DNA from: Isoetes taiwanensis
Lineage: Eukaryota; Streptophyta; Lycopodiopsida; Isoetales; Isoetaceae
Assembly (NCBI GenBank): GCA_021234155.1
Contig: JAJEKV010000034.1
Coordinates: forward strand, 1,244,001-1,308,000
Reading direction: 5' to 3'
Length of the DNA stretch: 64,000 nt
The position numbers were made by a program, and so were the translations under genes. Below the pieces are notes generated by a model that saw only the letters and a list, made by a program, of their open reading frames with translations, did not search any database and was not told where the DNA came from. Below are positions 25,700 to 37,599 of the stretch, piece by piece; the stretch's first letter is position 1; each line of letters opens with the position of its first letter.

Positions 25700-26125
25700 T
25701 CATTTGAATTCAATAGGGACGAAATTATTGGCTTTAGTTTTTGTCTCCCATTAGGAACTCCTGAAATATGCTTAATTCCAAGGGGACGACACCATTGTTC
25801 AGGTTTTATTCCATTCAAATACCTGAATGCGCTTAGTTGCAAGGGACGACATCGTTGCTTATTTTTGTCTTATTCCTAGAATATGTTAAATGTAAGACTG
25901 AAAGGGGACGGCACCGTCCCCTTAGTTTTTCTCTGATTCTAGATACATAAAATGTAAAGCACTTCAAAGTGGATTCAAAACCCTAAGAGCATTTGTTCCT
26001 GAATTGAAGATAACAAATCTCTTCATCACAAGGGATGGCACCGTTCCCCTGATCCTTCTCCTTCTGGTTAAATGCATTAAATTCTTTAATCCTATGGGAT
26101 GACATTGTTGCCTTTATTTTTTCTT
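25700..26125. repeat. Diverged repeats of a GGGACGRCACCGTTGCC-like motif
   Basis: A motif close to 'ggggacgacaccgttgcc' followed by a T-rich tract recurs about six times, at roughly 25,718, 25,782, 25,840, 25,905, 26,030 and 26,096. Spacing is uneven (about 60-120 bp) and the text between is A/T-rich with 'ttaaat' strings. The 25,905 copy is nearly palindromic (ggggacggcaccgtcccc). Its function is unknown. Confidence 0.6.
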
Positions 26126-28276
26126 AGCTTTTAATGTCCCATGTTAGCTTCCCATGTTAACACCTCTCTTTGCACATAAGTTTGGAAAGGGAGCAGCTTA
26201 GAGTCAACCTTATAAATAATTCTAGCTGTCAACCACCATGCTCACCCCAACTCTCGTGTGTCTGCATTCCTGCACATACAGCCCAACAACAAAAGCCTGA
26301 GGTACTCCCCCATCAAAGACAATTGCCCTCCATATAATCCATAATAGCCATGCCTGACTATCAAAATTGATAAACCATAGCAGCGACCATTTGGAAAGCA
26401 ACGCATTTGAGTGTACCCATACCATTGAATATTATGTCTAAAAGAATCTGATTAGCTAGTGAGTTGCCAAATTTCCCTCACACCCAGTTTCATACCATAT
26501 TCAACTAGAAAATGTTCCAGGTTTTTCATCGCTTGCTTTGGATGCGAGGGGGCACAATGGTTCCACTTCTTCTTTATGTTTAGATGGTATTCACTTGGAA
26601 AGATCATGTACTACTTGCCAAATAAGGAAGCATACTCTTGGTGGACTGAACTTCAAACGGACCCTTTTTCCACACATTCTAGTTTCTAAAACTGTGATTT
26701 CGTGTTCACTTGGGGTGCAAGGGAATCACCCACTATCTTTCTCGTGAGATTTGTAAGATGACATTACAAATGTACTCGAGAAGGATAGGAAATCCAAAGC
26801 ATAGCCTCGTAGTTTCAACATGAATCGTGCTAGAGAAAATATCCAAAAAAATTTATTTTTTTTCTCAAAATACAAAGAAAAATAGTTTTAAAAGCATAGC
26901 AATAAACACCATGTGTTGCCGACATAAAAAGTTTGTGCTTAGACCCCAAACCTAAAAGTTATCATGATTTAGCCATTAACTGGTTATACATTATTGCTCA
27001 ATGTGGTACATGCATAGCCAGTTAAGAGACGAATAGAGTTTACAAACGAATTTAGGCTATAACATTACGATAGAGCTTTCGCGTGGCAATGTATAGCAAT
27101 AGATTACGCCAAATCATTCTAAAAAAGGGATTAAAAAAAATAAAAATTGTTAAGGGGTTGCTGACGCTATGCTTGGAGTTAGTAAAGTGCCCTCCAGCTC
27201 CATGCTCACCCTTGGTGACGTACCCATGTGCTAAGTAATTGATCTTGAATGGGCCAAACTAACTACCAAGAGGAACCTCTTGTCCCACGCCCAATAGGTT
27301 TTTTAACAATTACTGAAGTAGTTGCCCCAACGGGGAGTCAAACTTTTGGCTCTGGTACCAAAAGTTATAACACTAGAACCAAAGGGTGGATCTTTAATGA
27401 GCCTTAATCTCTCCATGATTTTATTCCATACCCTATAGACATCCTCTAGGAGCAATTATAATGTCCATCAGTTGTACATTGGATGTGATATGCGTGCTTG
27501 CTCACTGAGGAGGATGCATATACAATAAGATATTATGTTCTATAGGCAAAAGAGGTGTGATTAAAGATGCCAAAATACTGAGTAATGGAACTTGGAATGT
27601 TTGTATATGGAATGCAGTGACCGATACATTTTCAAATAACTTGAGGCAAGGATAGTCAAAGTGTTGAAAAACAGCTATTGTTGAGAAAAAAGCATTGACA
27701 TAGCACTTGGAAGAAGTGGCGAGCACAAGAACCATAAATATTTAAAAGAAGAAAAACAGAGGGAAGAGCTAGATGCCAAAAGCTAGAAACAACGTTGAGA
27801 ATTTGTCATATATGGCGTGGTTGAAGAAGGCAGGCCAACTGCAATGGAAGGTAAGGAATGGAAGGTTTTAAAAGTGGCTCCTTCCAGGCCAGAAAGCGAT
27901 GGCAAGCATTACCCAAAGATTCTGGAAAAAAAAGCCGGCATATCAGGCTCGGAAAATTCATCACAACCTTGGAAAGCTCCAACCAGGTCAGCCTCACGCA
28001 TTTAAGTTCATTAACTCTCGGTCCACAACAATACAAATCCGCCTTTAAATCCGGTCTGTTTCTGCCTTCATAATTTCTGCCCCATAATCCCTGTTTCGCA
28101 TCTTAATAATGCTGTTTTCAGCTGTTTAATCCCGCTGTTTCATTATTGAGCCCATTTGGATTTGGGTTTTGTGTCTGTGTGTAGATTTTTTGAAGATTGG
28201 ATATTCCTTCCAGTTTGCAGAACAAAAATCAGCGTTGGAATAAAAGGGAGCTTTTTGGAGCTCAAAAGGAAAGGCA
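26126..28276. other. About 2.1 kb without a recognised gene
   Basis: Only short frames are seen. The last 200-300 bases (27,990-28,276) become pyrimidine-rich and look like a 5' untranslated region for the candidate gene that follows. Confidence 0.4.
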
Positions 28277-29009
28277 TTGCTTTGCTTTGGAATCTGGAAA
28301 CAGAGTAGCATGTGTTTGTATCTGCACAGGGTGCACAGCTATGGCGGCCAAAAGAGGGCCTGTTATGTGCTGCAAAGGGACCGATCTGCCGGACCTTTCA
28401 ACATGATCAGAATCAGATGCTCACGCATTGGGAGACCAACAAGTGGGCAGTTCAGCAACGACCTTGGTCTTCCCAAAACAGGTAGTTATTTTTCTGTGTA
28501 AAAATGTTTTTTTGATTGTTGATATATCTTCTTCATCTGTTTTTAATTTTTTTTTTGGTATGTTGATTTTAGATAAGAAGCCAGCTGAAGATAAATTAGA
28601 ACAGAGCTCTCAGACTGAAGATCTAGAGCGACCTCCACAGTTACACGTACACGTCTTTTCTGGATCATTTGTGTCTTGTTCTATCTCAAGAATCTATAGA
28701 ATATAGTTCCTGAAGCTGCGGGATCTGATCCCTCCAGCAGCTGATCCTCCCTTTCTCAGACTGCCACACCTGATGTCACTGTAAGAAAAAGTGCTTGCTT
28801 CTCTGGATTTTTGCAATGCCAGATTTTTAACTGCTTGTTGATTTGTATTTCTGGTTGCCTGTTCGTAGGACTCTAATAGCTCTTCAAGCCCGAACTCTTC
28901 CGGCAATTTGCAAAACCTGTCAGTCGCTCCTTCTAGGCCCAAAATAAGTGGTGGCAGTGTTAGGAGGTCCTCGATAGAAGACTATATAAATTTTGTTTGT
29001 ACTTTGTAG
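28277..29009 (+). CDS. Candidate spliced gene, four short exons, function unknown
   Basis: Splice-like signals delimit exons at up to 28,481 (aaaacag|gtagtt), 28,573-28,646 (ttttag|ataag), 28,707-28,780 (atatag|ttcct, cact|gtaag) and 28,869 onward (cgtag|gactct). Exon 1 reads MIRIRCSRIGRPTSGQFSN from 28,402, or can be extended to 28,277, and joins in phase to DKKPAEDKLEQSSQTEDLER. The last exon reads DSNSSSSPNSSGNLQNLSVA and ends at TAG 29,007-29,009 in one phase. In the phase predicted by the exon lengths it reads TLIALQARTLPAICK and stops earlier. The serine-rich version needs one in-frame TGA in exon 3 to be an error. I recognise no domain. It could also be a non-coding transcript. Confidence 0.35.
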
Positions 29010-31239
29010 ACCTTCCGTAGTCAAAGTAGTTTTTTCTATTTAAACTTTTGACACATGTTTTTTCGGCTTACTATGTATCGTGGTCCCGATGCACAATTTC
29101 ATGTTGGATGGTTGGGTGCCTTGATTTGATCTGCATAGTTTGAACACGAACTTGATGTCCAAAAAATGCCAACTCCTCTTGAAACAACACATTAGGGAAA
29201 ATTAAGTTGAAAGCGAATTGAATACGTGGAAAATTGACTCCAATTGACTATACTATTTAAATTGACGTGAATTGGATCTATACTATTTACGGCGAGGATT
29301 CCATCAAGAGAGCTCTTGACCTGTTTGCCCAAGTCATTCAAGTAAAGCAATATTGTTTGCACAAGTCATTCAAAGCAAACAATTTAGTAACATGATAAGA
29401 TGCTATAACATAATAAAGTGCGAACGCACTTAGGGTTGCCCTTAAATCTGTTAGAAATGGAGAATGAAACTTGTCTTGAAAATTAAAATAATAAGAAGAT
29501 GCAACCAGGTGAGCTCAAAACTATGCAGAATCATGTCCCTACCTGCCAACCAACCAACCAAAGATGCCGATAATAAAGCAAAAAATTCTCAAATTTCAAA
29601 GTTTGAAGCAGAAGTTTAAGCCGATCGATAATTTGAAATGCCAAACCGAAAGAACAGGCTTCCTTCTCATCTGTGCAACATCAAATGCTCTAAACCCATG
29701 AAACACATGAAGCCCAATATGATGTTGAACTCAGACCCAAGAGACAAACCCACCTGAAATCAATGTTGGAGCACAGGAACAAAATATCTAGAAGCAAAAG
29801 GGTAATGAAATATGATGTGGGCAAAATGGCAAAGAAGGAACCATAATCTGAAGATGGGCTATGGAAATGGCCGAAGATAAAGGGAGGGGGCAGAAGTAGA
29901 GGGCAAAGGATTGAGCAGGTGGGATGAAGATTTTAGAGAAGGAATCCAGAGGATAATCATTGTAAGAGGCTTGCCAATCGGCTAGAAAGGGCTATAGACA
30001 TGACAACTAGAACCAAGAACAGATAAACCTGCTGAGGCCTGAGATTTAGAACCTAGAAATCAGTCTAGAATCCGCATGCAAGGCCCGGCAAGAGAAAAAG
30101 AACTTAATCCGAAAAATCTTCTAATGCTGGGGTGTGATGTGAATTGTATTGTAATTCTACCTTTATATTATATTAAATAATAAAGAGGAGATGATGTGGC
30201 AATAAAATAATTCAAGAGAAGTTAGAATTTAGGGAATATAACGTGGAAAGAGGAAGGAAGGAAGAGGCAACGATTATAAGAGACAATTAGGATTACAGAC
30301 AAGGATTGAGAGGTAAGAAGTAAGATAGTATTTGATGTTTTAAGGGAATAATACTGATACAAATTATAAAAGAGAAGGAACTAATCAATTTCAAAAGAGT
30401 TTTGGGTCAAGATCAATCTCCCAAGAGTTTATGGAGCAAAAGAATACCGATTCCAACAAATTTCAACGGCATATATCCACCGACACACTAGCAAGGTTTC
30501 CAAACAAATGACAATCAAAGCTCTTGAAGAAAGGTTCTCGATCACAACGGCTAAAACCGAAGATTATTCTCTAACCCAAGAAGTTTAATCCGGCAAGCGG
30601 TGATGGCCCGCCAAAGAAAACCGAGATGGCTCGTTTATTTATACAAAGTAAAAGGCTTTGTTCCTAAGAGACTATTAAACTAGGAATATAATCAAAATTA
30701 AAGGGAAAAGGTCAAAACTAGCTTTATTTGGTCGGGATGACTAAATTAGGATGGAAATCGGCTAGCCACAGATCAATCCAGTTGTCCAATGATGGACCCA
30801 TTTGCTAATTGGTTCGATTCCCATCAGAATAAAGATACAACCTATTATCCGGATCCCCTTCCTTTAATAATCTAAACTAAAGCCTCATATTATTAACCAT
30901 TTAAAATGAGTGTCATAAAATTGAGAAGAATAATCATATTAGTATGGGTTGATGTTTAGACCGTTTTGTGTTCCATATAGATGGTGAGGGTTCAATCCTC
31001 GCTATATGCCAAATCAACGTGGTCTTTTATTAGCAAAACCGCTTTGTCTTAGTTTTTCAGATTCTTGGTTTTATACGTTTTATACCATTTTTGCTTTAAA
31101 CAATAGTTGTCGTAGTTTATGCCGCTTTATACCATAGTTGCCCCAATTATTGTAGTAGATTGTCGAAAGATCTTTAGCAAGTGTCGCGGTCTTATTACAA
31201 TTGATCTTACCAACATCGCAATATCGAGTCATCTAAATT
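29010..31239. other. About 2.2 kb without a gene; two pol III B-box-like strings
   Basis: No coding frame is supported. 'ggttcgattcc' at about 30,811 and 'gggttcaatcctcg' at about 30,988 fit the B-box consensus of tRNA-derived promoters, and the second follows sequence resembling a SINE head. I see neither a clear A-box at the right distance nor a poly-A tail, so no SINE is called. Confidence 0.35.
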
Positions 31240-31299
31240 GTTGATAGCCTAGCCACAAGACGGCGGCACCTTGATCTACCCACAGCTCTACGGGGAGAA

Positions 31300-31583
31300 T
31301 AAGCGTAAAACCGAGGCCATGAGTAAGTTAAGCACTCAACACTAGTGAGTGGGCACCGATGAAGCTCACTAGTGCGGACTCGAATACCGTCACGCCGAAT
31401 TGCTTCTCGGGTGAAGGTTATTTCTACGAGCTAGAGACCCCGCTTAGGGGACCGCAGCATATTATTTAGGGATTGGGAACGCAGTGGTTCTCGTTACACC
31501 AGCGGGATCTTGAGCTTTATGTGAAGTATTTGAAGGGACAAGTGTCCGAGGCGAAGGACCGCTACAAAATTGGTATCGGTACC
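31300..31583 (+). mobile_element. Possible LTR end with primer-binding site
   Basis: At 31,571-31,583 'tggtatcggtacc' resembles the initiator-Met tRNA primer-binding site (TGGTATCAGAGC) used by many plant LTR elements. The CAG-to-CGG change matches the lesion type seen elsewhere in the window. It follows 'gctaca' plus 'aaat', the expected CA end of an LTR. The preceding GC-richer text has an inverted repeat (actagtgagtgggc...gctcactagtg, about 31,342-31,375). No gag frame is recognised downstream, and the other LTR is not found. Confidence 0.3.
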
Positions 31584-32417
31584 AATCATGGGTTGAACCT
31601 AAAAAAAGGGGAGGAGTTATTTCTTCTTTCCTAAATGGAGCACTTTCTATTATAGAACTTGAGGCAAGTAGATACACAATAGTAACATGTCCGAACATGG
31701 TTCTCGTCCCAACATGTCTGGTATAATGTAGGGTGCAATTCATAAAGCATAATAGTTATTTATGATTGTATCAAGAATCTTGAGACAAAGCACCATATAG
31801 CAAATAATAGAAGCATGTTAAGAATAGATTTAGATTATTTTATCACCTTAGAGCTTGTGTCATTACTATTTGTGTTGGGGTCTTTATCCATTTCCTCATC
31901 TTATCTTATCTTTTGACATCTAGTACTTTGTCACCTCCTCAAAGAATTCATAATGCAAGTGAGAGTTGGAACTCTCAACCTACAATCCTCTTGTCACATA
32001 AAAATATAGCAATCCACTATTTTCCTATTATTTACAATAGTTTAGAAGTGATGAAATAGAAAGTGTCAGTTTGCTTAATGAATAATAGTTAAGCAAGGCA
32101 ATAAACTACCTTATGTTAAGGTATGTACACGCCACAATATTCACTACTAAAAACCATTCCTATACCATTGATACGCTCATAACAATTGCTTCCCAACCAC
32201 GATGGAGGACCATGGCATAATCTCTAATTTTGCCTTTGTAATTAACCTGGGGTTAATGTTATGTACGTGGACCTGCAATATTGGGATGTAAAGGACAAAC
32301 TATAGCCGACATTAAAAATACCATAGGATGCCTGCGATTAACAGTAAGCATTGTAAACACATAGGACTAGTAACGTGTGCCCGGCGATGCCGGGAATTAG
32401 TCATCAAAGTGTGGAAG
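31584..32417. other. No gene recognised
   Basis: AT-rich text with short frames only. If the primer-binding-site-like sequence on the left is real this would be element-internal, but nothing resembles gag. Confidence 0.35.
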
Positions 32418-32726
32418 TCATCGAAGTGTGGAAGGGACAGATGCAGTGGACTTTGAATTGTAATTATTTCTGTTCACTTTCAATGTGTCAAGCTTGTAGT
32501 AAAAGGGTGCTCGATGATCCTGAATATTATCCAAAGAGACAGACATTGATGCACATTCAGTACTATTTCTTTTGTAACTTAAAAATCCTTCCTGATAAGG
32601 TAGAACCTGACAATTCAACCCTTTGGAGTCACCTCCAAGTTTAAAAGCTCTTGATGCAAAGTCATAACATCCATCTTTTGTCCATTCTCTATGTGTTAGT
32701 AGTTGTCTCATAGTTTGATAAACCAT
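32418..32726 (-). pseudogene. Fragment resembling a PAN/apple domain of an S-domain receptor kinase
   Basis: The minus strand is open for 102 codons. The segment GFLSYKRNSTECASM, then SLDN, then APFYYKLDT resembles the plant PAN domain of G-type lectin receptor-like kinases (..s..eC...Cl.nCsC.Af.Y). The second and third cysteines are missing. No lectin, EGF or kinase domain is found nearby, so it would be an isolated fragment. Chance similarity is quite possible. Confidence 0.35.
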
Positions 32727-33753
32727 TAAATATTGGTTAAGGTAGGGGTGAGGGAAAGTGGCAAATGGTAATTATAAGAAATAAACCATGGATATATCTG
32801 CTCTTGTTATTAAGAACAAAGTCTGCATATTCTATGCAAATTCTATGTTGGTAGAAGAGCCAACAAAGTACTAAATGTGTGAATAGGAAAGGTTAAATGC
32901 TTGAATGCCCCATAAGAAAGAATAAAATTACTATAGGGTGTTTCCACTGTAGTGAGAAGAAACCCTCCCAATATTTATATACAAAGACAATGACTACTAA
33001 CAAATCTTTGAAGGTCAAAGATTCCTTTTGAGATCCTTGAGTGCAAGCTTCTTTCGTTTTCATATGGAATACCAATTATGTGGCCATACTCAAAATATAT
33101 GAAGCAACAAACACAGAGAACAGGAATTGGCTTCCTCCCAAGATCATGGCAAACTTCACTTTGCTTGCATATGGAGAACCTTTTTATTATAGAGAATGCG
33201 CTACGAAGGTTGCGCAAAACATTTTAATACCTGAGTTTTTTGCTCGTCGAGGATAAGTTGATTATACCGATGTTGACCTTGGAAAGAACCTAAAGCAAAT
33301 TGTGACACCAAAAACATCATAATCGGTTGAAGACTGAAAAAACAATATTTGGCAAGATCCATTCAATGTACAAAATGTCATCTTGGCGGAAGAAAGAAAA
33401 GGATCCATCTTCATAAGTATGTATAATAAGTATCCTCTAAATATAGGATGGCATGAAGCCTGTAATCATCCTACATGAACCACAAATTTCCACAAAGCAA
33501 TGCTCATGGCCCTCACTTAGAAAAGAATATGGGCCAAGAGGTTATGTATCGTGCTAGTGTCGACCAATCACGTTGCGACGAAGATCTTTAACAATTACCT
33601 TAGATAAATCAAAATTAGTGACAGATAACCTTCTACGTGATTTTTCAGTTAAATTTGAAATTACAGATTGTGCATATAAATCATAACGACTGAGTGGACT
33701 TTAAAATGCAATGTATCGTAGTACATAGCTTTATAATTAACACAACTTAGTAC
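32727..33753. other. No gene recognised
   Basis: This lies downstream (minus-strand sense) of the alpha-galactosidase exons. I looked for the expected next exon (MAKSPLMFGGD-like) and did not find it. Confidence 0.4.
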
Positions 33754-34080
33754 TAGGGTCTGTGAGCCACCCAAATGGCAGCATGTCAAGATCTGGCCAC
33801 GATCTCCCTCCTTGCAATCCTGGAGCACCTATCAGACCAGCAGATGCAAAAGTGCTACAAATGACAGGACACTTTAAGTCAGAAATAGAGGCGTTGCCAA
33901 AAGATACCTTGCAACATCAAAACGATTGCTGACATCACTCCATCTATCCCAGTCATCTCCACTAACCCTATACATATGAGAAAGCTTGCTTACTTTGGTA
34001 CCTATATCTAGGTTAGCTTGATCTCCCGGAGATAATGAGTAGACAATAGGGCGTCCAGTTTCGATGATGGCCTGCATGAC
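33754..34080 (-). pseudogene. Two exons of an alpha-galactosidase (melibiase family) gene
   Basis: The minus-strand exon at about 34,080-33,908 reads AIIETGRPIVYSLSPG, then SKLSHMYRVSGDDWDRWSDV and FDVA, ending at a gtatct donor. After 53 bases an exon at 33,854-33,754 (acceptor tttgtag) reads ASAGLIGAPGLQGG, then SWPDLDMLPFGWLTDP. Both match, in order and in phase, the catalytic-barrel region of plant melibiase-type alpha-galactosidases, which hydrolyse terminal alpha-galactosyl residues. GDDWD is the conserved strand after the nucleophile region, and PDLDM-LP-GWLTD is the usual following block. Neither the N-terminal exons (GWNSYD, nucleophile KHDCVFG) nor the MAKSPLMFGGD block is seen within reach. 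It therefore looks like a fragment, or a gene with very long introns. Confidence 0.75.
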
Positions 34081-34089
34081 CTCATTGCA

Positions 34090-35177
34090 GTTATAACATG
34101 GCCAGATGGCAAACGGGTCTTATAAGCCTTTAATAATTGAGAAACGTTTTGTCTATGAGTCTTTAAACAAAATCATTTTTGCAACCTCACAGTGACAATC
34201 TAACTGAGGATTCGTCAAAGAAAAAATCTCCTGATCTCCGTGGGAGTGACATTAGTAATGTTCAACAAAATAATATGATCAGAAAACAAAAATTAACAAA
34301 CCTTTGAAAAGAGGAGGCTCGATGAAAAGGGGACTGAAGAACATTTTAGACTTATTTCAGAGCAGCCAGAATGGCAAATCGAGAATCTCGATTAATTGCA
34401 CACTTTTGAGGCAGTTTTTGCCAAATGGACTTGCATTTTCTTGCATTAAAGTTTGCAAAAGTTGATATAAAATATCTAGGGGGGCTACTGCCTCCTTGCA
34501 GGTTCAAAATTCTTGAATGCCCTTAAGTACACGTTGATAAAACTTAACAGTAGCATAAAAAGTGATCAAACTATAAGGGTTGACTCTCCTAGATGCACAT
34601 AAGACACCACATCAAAGGGGACGAGGAACGCAGATGCTATGATAAGCTTTATACTGTGCGCTTTGTTTCTTACTTGCTAGATTTACCTAGCTGATGCTCC
34701 TAGAGATGCATAGACGTTAATAATTTCTTAATTTCTTCCTTTCTTTCGTTTGTTTGTTCGTTCCTTCTTTCTTTCTCTTTCCTTGAAACCCTAGCCCATA
34801 ATAACTAAACAGTGCTCAATTGTACTTTGTGTAACAAAATTCTCAAAGCAGTCAGAGTGTATTAAGTAGAAGTAAAACATACCTCTGATTGAGCCAGACC
34901 TTAAGTCAATCACTCATGGCCCAGAGAACAAAGAGTCCTGTATGTATTGCCTTCAAGAGCTGCAAGATTTATCTGTTGGAGCATTGGCAGAAGTTTTCGT
35001 GTTAGCCTTGTGAATTGCCACAATGACAGCACTATTCACATGGAAATTATTTCAATATCATCATGAAGATGCATTCGAAATCTTGGCCTACTGTGTCTGT
35101 ACTGCAAATGGAGCAGCAGAAACTCTAAAACTAAACATGGCACTCATCTGCTGTGGGAATCTGAGCAATCATCAAAA
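34090..35177. other. No gene recognised
   Basis: I searched the minus strand for upstream alpha-galactosidase exons and found none that I could defend. A 'ttctttcttt' type pyrimidine tract is present at about 34,738-34,780. Confidence 0.4.
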
Positions 35178-36862
35178 TTGTAGAGTTCTTACCACTTCAA
35201 GTCTTCTGCCGGAGAGCCTTTTTGCCATCAAGATTTAACCAGTAAGCTGAACGACTGTTGTCAACAAAGATGTTATTCCTAGTGCTTAGCTCAACAGCCT
35301 GCAAATAATAATAACTTTATTGACATTCCGTGCAAATATTCACTGCTAATGATTTGAATGACAAACTTTTGAGATATTCTTTCCAAGGTAATCCTTTCCA
35401 CCATCTCTCAATTCAAGTGCTTTGTGTATACCTGATTAACAGAGAATACATGGAGAATGTAAAGGACCATATTATAAATTCAATCACGATGATCCGAAAA
35501 AAGCTGGCAAAAAGCAACAATGTGCTTCCCATTCAAAAAGCAAGAATGAGACTCATAACCTACCGGTAGAAGCACTATTGAGTAGAACATCTCTGTAAAT
35601 GCTTCCATCTGAAAGTGTCAAATCGACCTGAAATAGCAGAAAAGCACAGTGAATTAATACACATGCATAAACCATTTCAAACGTAGTTCAATCTCCATAT
35701 TTTATAACATACCTTGATGACATAAGATGGCGCAACTCCCAACGGTAATAATAATGAGAATTGAAGTAAGACTGCATTCAACATAATTTTGAATCACCTG
35801 CAACATGGGCCTGCTCTAGAACGCATGATCGCTCTGTTCCTGATTCATTATGGGTTGCCTTAGCTATACTTATAACATCAAACATGGCTAGACTTGCCAA
35901 ATGCAAACCTACCGTACCATTCTTCTGCTGGCTTCAAAAAATATAGGTCGACCATGAGCTCTGTGCACAATCCAGAAAGCGGATAACGGACGTCGACACA
36001 ACCAAGTTAATAAGGGCTGATCAAGACTCCTGTGACATACAAAACAACAATGTTGGCAAACACAAGCAGATAGCATAAATTAAAGCTTATTCATGAACTG
36101 GGAGGTGCTACCATGACCAAGATCATTTCCTTGCCAATAAACAATTAAACAAAACAGATTTTTGTGCCTTACCAATAGAAGGAAACAAAAACCGCAGCAT
36201 CTCCTATCCGGCAATCAGGAATTCAGTTTTTTTCCCAAGATCTCCTAGCATGCAGTATTTTGACCCATCAAAATCTAAAAGTAAAGCCTTAACTTGCATT
36301 GTCCATTGTTAACCTTGCCAAACCCTTGCAAACAGAGCATTGAAGGATTTGCCGGGTAAAAAAGGGTTGAACTAAACCCCTCAAGCATACCATATCCGAG
36401 AAAGACAGAACATCTTTTCCGTAGGATCAACTATAGGATCAACCGGCAATGTGTGTGCCCTAGATGTTCACAAACAGATGCTCGATCAACAGATTAAACA
36501 TAACTATGGGAAAATCATAAAGCAAAGGCCATCAAGCTTACTTGATATTTCATATCTCGTTGTCAGCCCTAATAAGCATGGCGTTTAGGATGGACAGTAG
36601 CTCACTTTTTTCTTCACAGCTAGAACTCAGACAGAAAAGGATTGACATGCAAATGGAAGTAAATGCAATGATTAGTTTGTTGCAAAGTAAAATCTCAGAA
36701 AAATCAATGAAAATGTAGATGGCCGCACCTTAGTATCGGCAATGCTTGAAGATCTAGAACTGGCTTATAATGACAGAGGCAGATCATACCTGCAGTGGCA
36801 AAGTTGGCCGGATTACATCTGAGAAGAACCCTAGAAGGGAAAGATCTAGATTTTACATCCAT
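35178..36862 (-). CDS. Candidate exon cluster of an unidentified spliced gene
   Basis: Minus-strand exons with good splice signals are seen. At 36,862-36,790 one opens with ATG and reads MDVKSRSFPSRVLLRCNPAN before ctgcag|gtatg, which could be an organelle-targeting start. At 35,771-35,713 one reads SLLLPLGVAPSYVIK before atcaag|gtatgt. It joins in phase to 35,627-35,564, VDLTLSDGSIYRDVLLNSAS, which lies between tttcag and ccg|gtaggt. At about 35,298-35,178 another reads AVELSTRNNIFVDNSRSAYW and ends near ggtaag. The third exon has the borders and ending (V-D-L...A-S-T-G) of the plant enolase exon, but the neighbours do not continue as enolase, so I leave it unnamed. The last junction is out of phase. 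Confidence 0.3.
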
Positions 36863-36878
36863 TCGCCATAGCTAGTGC

Positions 36879-37118
36879 TCAAGGAGCAGAAAAACTTCCA
36901 AAAGGAAAAGTTATTCTGAGGAGTAAAAGAGAAGCATGTAGTCCGTCATCCCCTCCTTCATTTTCTGCGACGATCATCTCGTCATGCTTCCTCTTCGGCC
37001 CCGATTTTTTGCTCGTTTCTGGTTCCTCAGCTCCGGATTTGAATTCTGATTCAAATATTGCCTTTGATTTTTGTTTTACTACGTCCAGTAATGCTGTTTC
37101 CAATGCTTCTTTCCTCAA
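36879..37118 (-). CDS. Small open frame with a basic nuclear-signal-like stretch
   Basis: Seventy-nine codons, beginning MRKEALETALLDVVKQ. The frame is also open upstream of this Met. It contains SKKSGPKRKHDE, which resembles a monopartite nuclear localisation signal, and then an acidic run. The composition looks coding, but no domain is recognised, and it ends 17 bases before the ATG of the exon cluster to its left. It could be an upstream exon of that gene or chance. Confidence 0.25.
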   Translation of the reverse strand: MRKEALETALLDVVKQKSKAIFESEFKSGAEEPETSKKSGPKRKHDEMIVAENEGGDDGLHASLLLLRITFPFGSFSAP

Positions 37119-37599
37119 ATAAAACAGAGCCCTAAGGATCTTACTGCCGTTGCCAGCAAAGCCGAGAAGGGGAAACCTTATGAACTTTCTGTATCTTTGG
37201 CTTGAATAATAATTGGCTTCAGCCGAGGAAATGTATAGCCATAGTATTGAAAGAATAAATTGTCATTGCATTGCATAGATTAAAACTTAAAGCTGAGAAT
37301 CAAATCCAAGTAGAAGCACACCACAAAAAAAAAAATCGGCAGAGAGAGTAGACGTACACAAAAAAAAAAGGATCCCGAAGGAGGAAATGCCCAGGAATCA
37401 AATGATCCAGAGACAACTCAGTGAGGCGCCAAGATGAGGAAGCAAAAAATCGACTGAGAAATTCGTAGGAAAGAGGAAGGAGTGAACGATGTATGATTCA
37501 ATGCAACCGAAGGAACGCCAGACATGGGCGTAAGATGCGGCATTCCCTTGGCACGGAACCCAACATGCTCCCAAAATAAAAAAGAAGATATGCCTATGT
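37119..37599. other. No gene recognised
   Basis: A-rich and purine-rich text with two long A runs near 37,325 and 37,360. Nothing else is supported. Confidence 0.4.

Noticed and set aside
27300-27390. tRNA-like sequence on the minus strand (tggtaccagagcc...)
   Set aside because: It does not fold into a cloverleaf by eye, and acceptor-stem complementarity is lacking.
35564-35627. Enolase gene
   Set aside because: One exon matches enolase at its borders (VDL...STG), but the residues between differ and the exons on either side do not continue as enolase.
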